DNA from: CAG-877 sp963645945
Lineage (GTDB): Bacteria > Bacillota_I > Bacilli_A > RF39 > UBA660
Assembly (NCBI GenBank): GCA_963645945.1
Contig: CAVIUA010000040.1
Coordinates: 1-64,000 of the forward strand
Reading direction: 5' to 3'
Length of the DNA stretch: 64,000 nt
Shown: piece by piece, positions 63,416 through 64,000 of the stretch
Layout of the letters: every line of letters starts with the position of its first letter
Numbering within the stretch: position 1 is the first letter of the stretch
Translations under genes and position numbers: made by a program
Notes under the pieces: generated by a model
The model's input: the letters and a program-made list of their open reading frames with translations, nothing else
Database searches by the model: none
Told to the model about the DNA's origin: nothing

Positions 63416-64000
63416 TTATTTATTTTTTATTTTTTCAAGGCGGTCGTATATTTCTTTTATTTGTTTTTCATAACCTATGTCTTTTGGCTGATAATATTTT
63501 TTATTTTTAATTTTATCTGGCAAGTATTGTTGTTTAACGTAGGCACCTTTATAATCATGTGGATATTTATAGTCTGTAGATGATGTTTTAATATGACTTG
63601 GGACATTTCCAGTATTGCCATTTTCAATATCTTCTAGAACTTTATCTAGAGCAATATGGGCTGTGTTACTTTTAGGGGATAGGGCCATTTCAGCAACTAT
63701 TGTTCCAAGAGGGATTCTAGCTTCTGGTAGACCAACACGTTCTGCGGCATTAATAGCAGCATCTACTCTAGGACCGATGGCTGGATTGGCTAGACCGATA
63801 TCTTCATAGGCAATGACACTCATTCTTCTATATATTGAATCTAAGTCTCCTTCTATTATTAATCTTCCTAAATAGTGTAGGGCAGCATCTACGTCAGAAC
63901 CACGAATTGATTTTTGAAAGGCACTTAAGACATCATAATGACCATCACCATTTTTGTCAGCAAAAAAGACAGGTTTATTATTTATTCTTTTTATCTTCTC
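63416..64000 (-). CDS. rarA: Replication-associated recombination protein RarA (MgsA), C-terminal part
   Basis: The minus-strand frame is open from the window end and codes for the last 194 residues of a RarA/MgsA AAA+ ATPase. AFQKSIRGSDVDAALHYLGR, then RRMSVIAYEDIGLANP and LGTIVAEMALSPKSN are diagnostic, as is the YPHDYKGAYVKQQYLPD block at the end. RarA acts at stalled replication forks. The ATPase core and start lie beyond the window. Confidence 0.93.
   Translation of the reverse strand, partial: EKIKRINNKPVFFADKNGDGHYDVLSAFQKSIRGSDVDAALHYLGRLIIEGDLDSIYRRMSVIAYEDIGLANPAIGPRVDAAINAAERVGLPEARIPLGTIVAEMALSPKSNTAHIALDKVLEDIENGNTGNVPSHIKTSSTDYKYPHDYKGAYVKQQYLPDKIKNKKYYQPKDIGYEKQIKEIYDRLEKIKNK

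Noticed and set aside
1..64000. CRISPR array, rRNA genes, insertion sequences or replication origin
   Set aside because: No regularly spaced repeats, rRNA-like sequence, transposase frame or DnaA-box cluster was seen on either strand.

Overview
The window is AT-rich, gene-dense bacterial DNA from a low-GC Bacillota, class Bacilli. It reads with the standard code: TGG for Trp, TGA as a stop. Gene order supports the placement: tkt-sirA-yneF, rpsT divergent from gpr-spoIIP, spoIIGA-sigE, nusB-xseA/xseB, mutL-miaA. A run of N inside spoIIP points to a draft or metagenome assembly. The many unrecognised proteins and compact layout resemble uncultured gut Bacilli related to Mollicutes, but that is inference. 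The organism looks able to form endospores: sirA, gpr, spoIIP, spoIVB, spoIIGA and sigE are all present and look intact.

Layout. 1-5.9 kb is a decaying accessory region: an AAA/DUF4143 ATPase behind an operator-like palindrome, a tRNA 3'-end remnant, a frameshifted minus-strand gene, a Fic remnant, two small unknown genes, tRNA-Thr, a frameshifted ASCH gene and a gene with an in-frame TGA. 6-13.3 kb is core: tkt, sirA, yneF, uvrC, mutL, miaA. 13.3-17 kb holds a secreted transglutaminase-like protein, rpsT, gpr, spoIIP and a small membrane protein. 17-20 kb holds three unknown genes, at least one with mTERF-like helical repeats. 20-24.5 kb carries a ZnuA-like lipoprotein, yidD, rnc, an RNase J paralogue with a degenerate metal site, 5-formyl-THF cyclo-ligase and tRNA-Arg. 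24.8-29.5 kb is an uncharacterised set: a ClpX-like AAA+ protein, a YbaK deacylase, a transglutaminase-like protein and two unknowns. 29.6-36.2 kb has tRNA-Met, tRNA-Gln, gltX, two tandem TPR paralogues and lemA-ygcG.

36.3-44.7 kb is the most unusual part: one 1,371-codon frame (ADP-ribosyltransferase-like domain plus SF2 helicase) broken only by three TAA codons, then mutS and a second protein with an ADP-ribosyltransferase-like C-terminus. 44.6-47.5 kb is nusB-xseA-(membrane protein)-xseB. 47.5-49.6 kb (minus) has a DUF1292 protein, a membrane protein and sortase B. 49.7-53.4 kb is spoIVB, a small membrane protein, spoIIGA-sigE and tdk. 53.4-64 kb holds yigZ, an AI-2E-family permease, an alanine T-box operon (two P-loop kinases, alaS, holA), DUF3137 + lemA, a 525-residue unknown and the C-terminal part of rarA running off the end.

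Expression signals are compact. Many genes have an extended -10 (TGnTATAAT) only 12-20 nt before the start codon, with a GGTGAT-type ribosome binding site. Most operons end in intrinsic terminators, often shared by convergent genes. No rRNA, CRISPR array, insertion sequence or replication origin was seen.
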